Notes under the pieces: model-generated
Database searches by the model: none
Told to the model about the DNA's origin: nothing
Seen by the model: only the letters and a program-made list of their open reading frames with translations
Shown: one piece after another, positions 55,322-56,512 of the stretch
Position numbering within the stretch: the stretch's first letter is position 1
Layout of the letters: the number at the start of each line of letters is the position of its first letter
From: Colwellia sp.
GTDB taxonomy: Bacteria; Pseudomonadota; Gammaproteobacteria; Enterobacterales; Alteromonadaceae
DNA: 56,512 nt
Direction: 5' to 3'
Assembly (NCBI GenBank): GCA_026196955.1
Contig: JAPHTO010000110.1
Location: forward strand, 1 to 56,512
Program-made: the position numbers and the translations under genes

Positions 55322-56512
55322 TTAATTGGGTAATGCTTCTACGCCCATATTAAATAAAGTAAAGGCAAAAATATCGGCATACTGCTCAATGGTTTTTGAT
55401 ACCGGAGTGCCTGCACCATGACCAGCATTAGTTTCTATACGGATCAAAGTTGGAGCACTGCCTGCTTGCTTGGCTTGTAATTCAGCAGCAAACTTAAATG
55501 AATGAGCAGGGACTACTCGGTCATCATGATCGCCTGTGGTCACAAGAGTGGCAGGGTAGCTGACACCCGCCTTAACATTATGTACAGGAGAGTAATTTTT
55601 TAAGTAATTGAACATTTCTTTACTTTGCTCGCTGGTGCCATAGTCATAAGCCCAACCAGCACCTGCGGTAAAGGTGTGATAACGTAGCATGTCTAAAACA
55701 CCAACGGCAGGCAGTGCCACCTTCATTAAATCGGGACGTTGGGTCATCACGGCACCTACTAGTAAGCCACCGTTAGAACCACCTTGAACAGCTAAAAAAT
55801 CACTAGAAGTATAGTTTTGCTTAATGAGATATTCACCTGCGGCTATAAAATCATCAAAAACATTTTGTTTCTTTAATTGAGTGCCGGCATCGTGCCATTT
55901 TTTGCCGTATTCACCGCCACCACGTAAATTGGCCACTGCATAGATGCCACCTTGCTCTAACCAAACTGCGCGAGTTACGCTAAATCGTGGTGTTAAACTG
56001 ATATTAAAACCACCGTAGCCATATAAAAGCGTCGGATTTTTTCCGTTAAGCTTTAAGCCTTTTTTATAGGTGATGATCATTGGCACTTTTGTGCCATCTT
56101 TGGAGGGGTAAAATACTTGCTTAGATTCAAAGGCATTACTGTCAAATTTAGCGCCAGATTTTTTAAATACTTCACTAACCCCCTGATCTATATTGAAACT
56201 ATATATAGTGCCTGGCGTTTTGTAGTTACTAAATGAGTAATACAAGATTGAATCTTCTTTATCGCCCTCTAATGCACTCGCACTACCGACACCGGGCAAG
56301 TTAATTTCACGTATTTTGTTACCTTGATAATCGTATTGATATACTTTTGAAATTGCATCAACCATATATTCAGTGAAGAAGTATCCTCCGCCTGTTGAGG
56401 CACTTAGAACGTAGTCGGTTTCAGCGATAAAATCTTGCCAATGTTCGCTTTGCGGCTTAGTGGCATTTACGCTAACAATTTTTTTATTAGGTGCATTTAA
56501 ATTAGTGACTAA
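55322..56512 (-). CDS. prolyl oligopeptidase (5' end cut by window edge)
   Basis: The visible 396 codons are the C-terminal half of an S9 family prolyl oligopeptidase: the end of the beta-propeller and all of the alpha/beta-hydrolase domain. The frame stays open to 56512, so the start is outside. [20 protein letters not shown] holds the nucleophile Ser, [18 protein letters not shown] the Asp, and [12 protein letters not shown] the His. [16 protein letters not shown] is a family motif. It would cut Pro-containing peptides; because the start is missing, export cannot be judged. Confidence 0.93.
   Translation of the reverse strand, partial: LVTNLNAPNKKIVSVNATKPQSEHWQDFIAETDYVLSASTGGGYFFTEYMVDAISKVYQYDYQGNKIREINLPGVGSASALEGDKEDSILYYSFSNYKTPGTIYSFNIDQGVSEVFKKSGAKFDSNAFESKQVFYPSKDGTKVPMIITYKKGLKLNGKNPTLLYGYGGFNISLTPRFSVTRAVWLEQGGIYAVANLRGGGEYGKKWHDAGTQLKKQNVFDDFIAAGEYLIKQNYTSSDFLAVQGGSNGGLLVGAVMTQRPDLMKVALPAVGVLDMLRYHTFTAGAGWAYDYGTSEQSKEMFNYLKNYSPVHNVKAGVSYPATLVTTGDHDDRVVPAHSFKFAAELQAKQAGSAPTLIRIETNAGHGAGTPVSKTIEQYADIFAFTLFNMGVEALPN

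Noticed and set aside
1..56512. CRISPR arrays, tRNA or rRNA genes, insertion sequences, prophage
   Set aside because: I found no regular spaced repeats, cloverleaf-like or rRNA-like segments, transposases or phage proteins in reading the window.

Overview
The window looks like chromosomal DNA of a marine gammaproteobacterium of the Alteromonadales, most like Colwellia or Thalassotalea (inference). The base composition is AT-rich. Housekeeping proteins (Rep, UbiB, UbiE, GpsA, SecB, GpmI, EnvC) are close to their Escherichia coli counterparts in length and motifs. An exosortase/PEP-CTERM locus and a LetA/LetB lipid-transport locus fit that group. No rRNA, tRNA, CRISPR array, prophage or insertion sequence was seen.

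Region 1 (about 1-15.4 kb) is part of an exosortase A (PEP-CTERM) exopolysaccharide locus. It holds a fused WecB-WecC protein for UDP-ManNAcA synthesis, two tandem PrsT-type TPR lipoproteins and one PEP-CTERM protein. It also holds a leftward run of five genes: AMP-dependent acyl ligase, PLP decarboxylase, LuxI-like acyltransferase, ThiF/E1-like adenylyltransferase and nitroreductase-like protein. Together these five could make or attach a small molecule linked to the exosortase system. The PEP-CTERM gene has a good sigma-54 -24/-12 promoter, and a 26-bp perfect palindrome lies about 158 bp upstream of its predicted start site. The exosortase gene itself is not in the window.

Region 2 (15.5-34.7 kb) is mostly conserved core. 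It runs: patatin lipase, trypsin-like protease, DUF4384 protein, YibQ-type deacetylase, EnvC and GpmI leftward (the protease is rightward). YibN, GrxC, SecB and GpsA follow rightward, then TrmL, FieF, a lysophospholipase, UbiK, Rep, a double HCCA-isomerase/DsbA-like protein, and UbiE-UbiJ-UbiB. Four ubiquinone-biosynthesis factors lie within 7 kb.

Region 3 (34.7-45.6 kb) is more accessory: a NIT-domain chemoreceptor, DsbA-like protein, periplasmic binding protein, GST with an HxlR regulator, LysR with a DoxX-like protein, a membrane protein with an AraC-type regulator, and a leucine-rich-repeat lipoprotein. Two paralogous small RNA genes, unknown to me as a named family, flank this region at about 34.91-35.00 and 45.44-45.54 kb. 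Each has a sigma-70 promoter, a shared 24-nt core with one mismatch and its own intrinsic terminator. One carries a perfect HexR-type operator. The other carries an FNR-type box and sits next to engB/yihA, convergent with it, which is where Spot 42 (spf) lies in E. coli.

Region 4 (45.6-56.5 kb) holds EngB, a three-haem cytochrome c4-like protein, a LetA split into two genes, a LetB-like protein with eight MCE repeats, HutD, a 35-residue Cys/Gly-rich protein missed by length cut-offs, a haem-containing fatty-acid cis/trans isomerase, and a prolyl oligopeptidase cut by the right edge.
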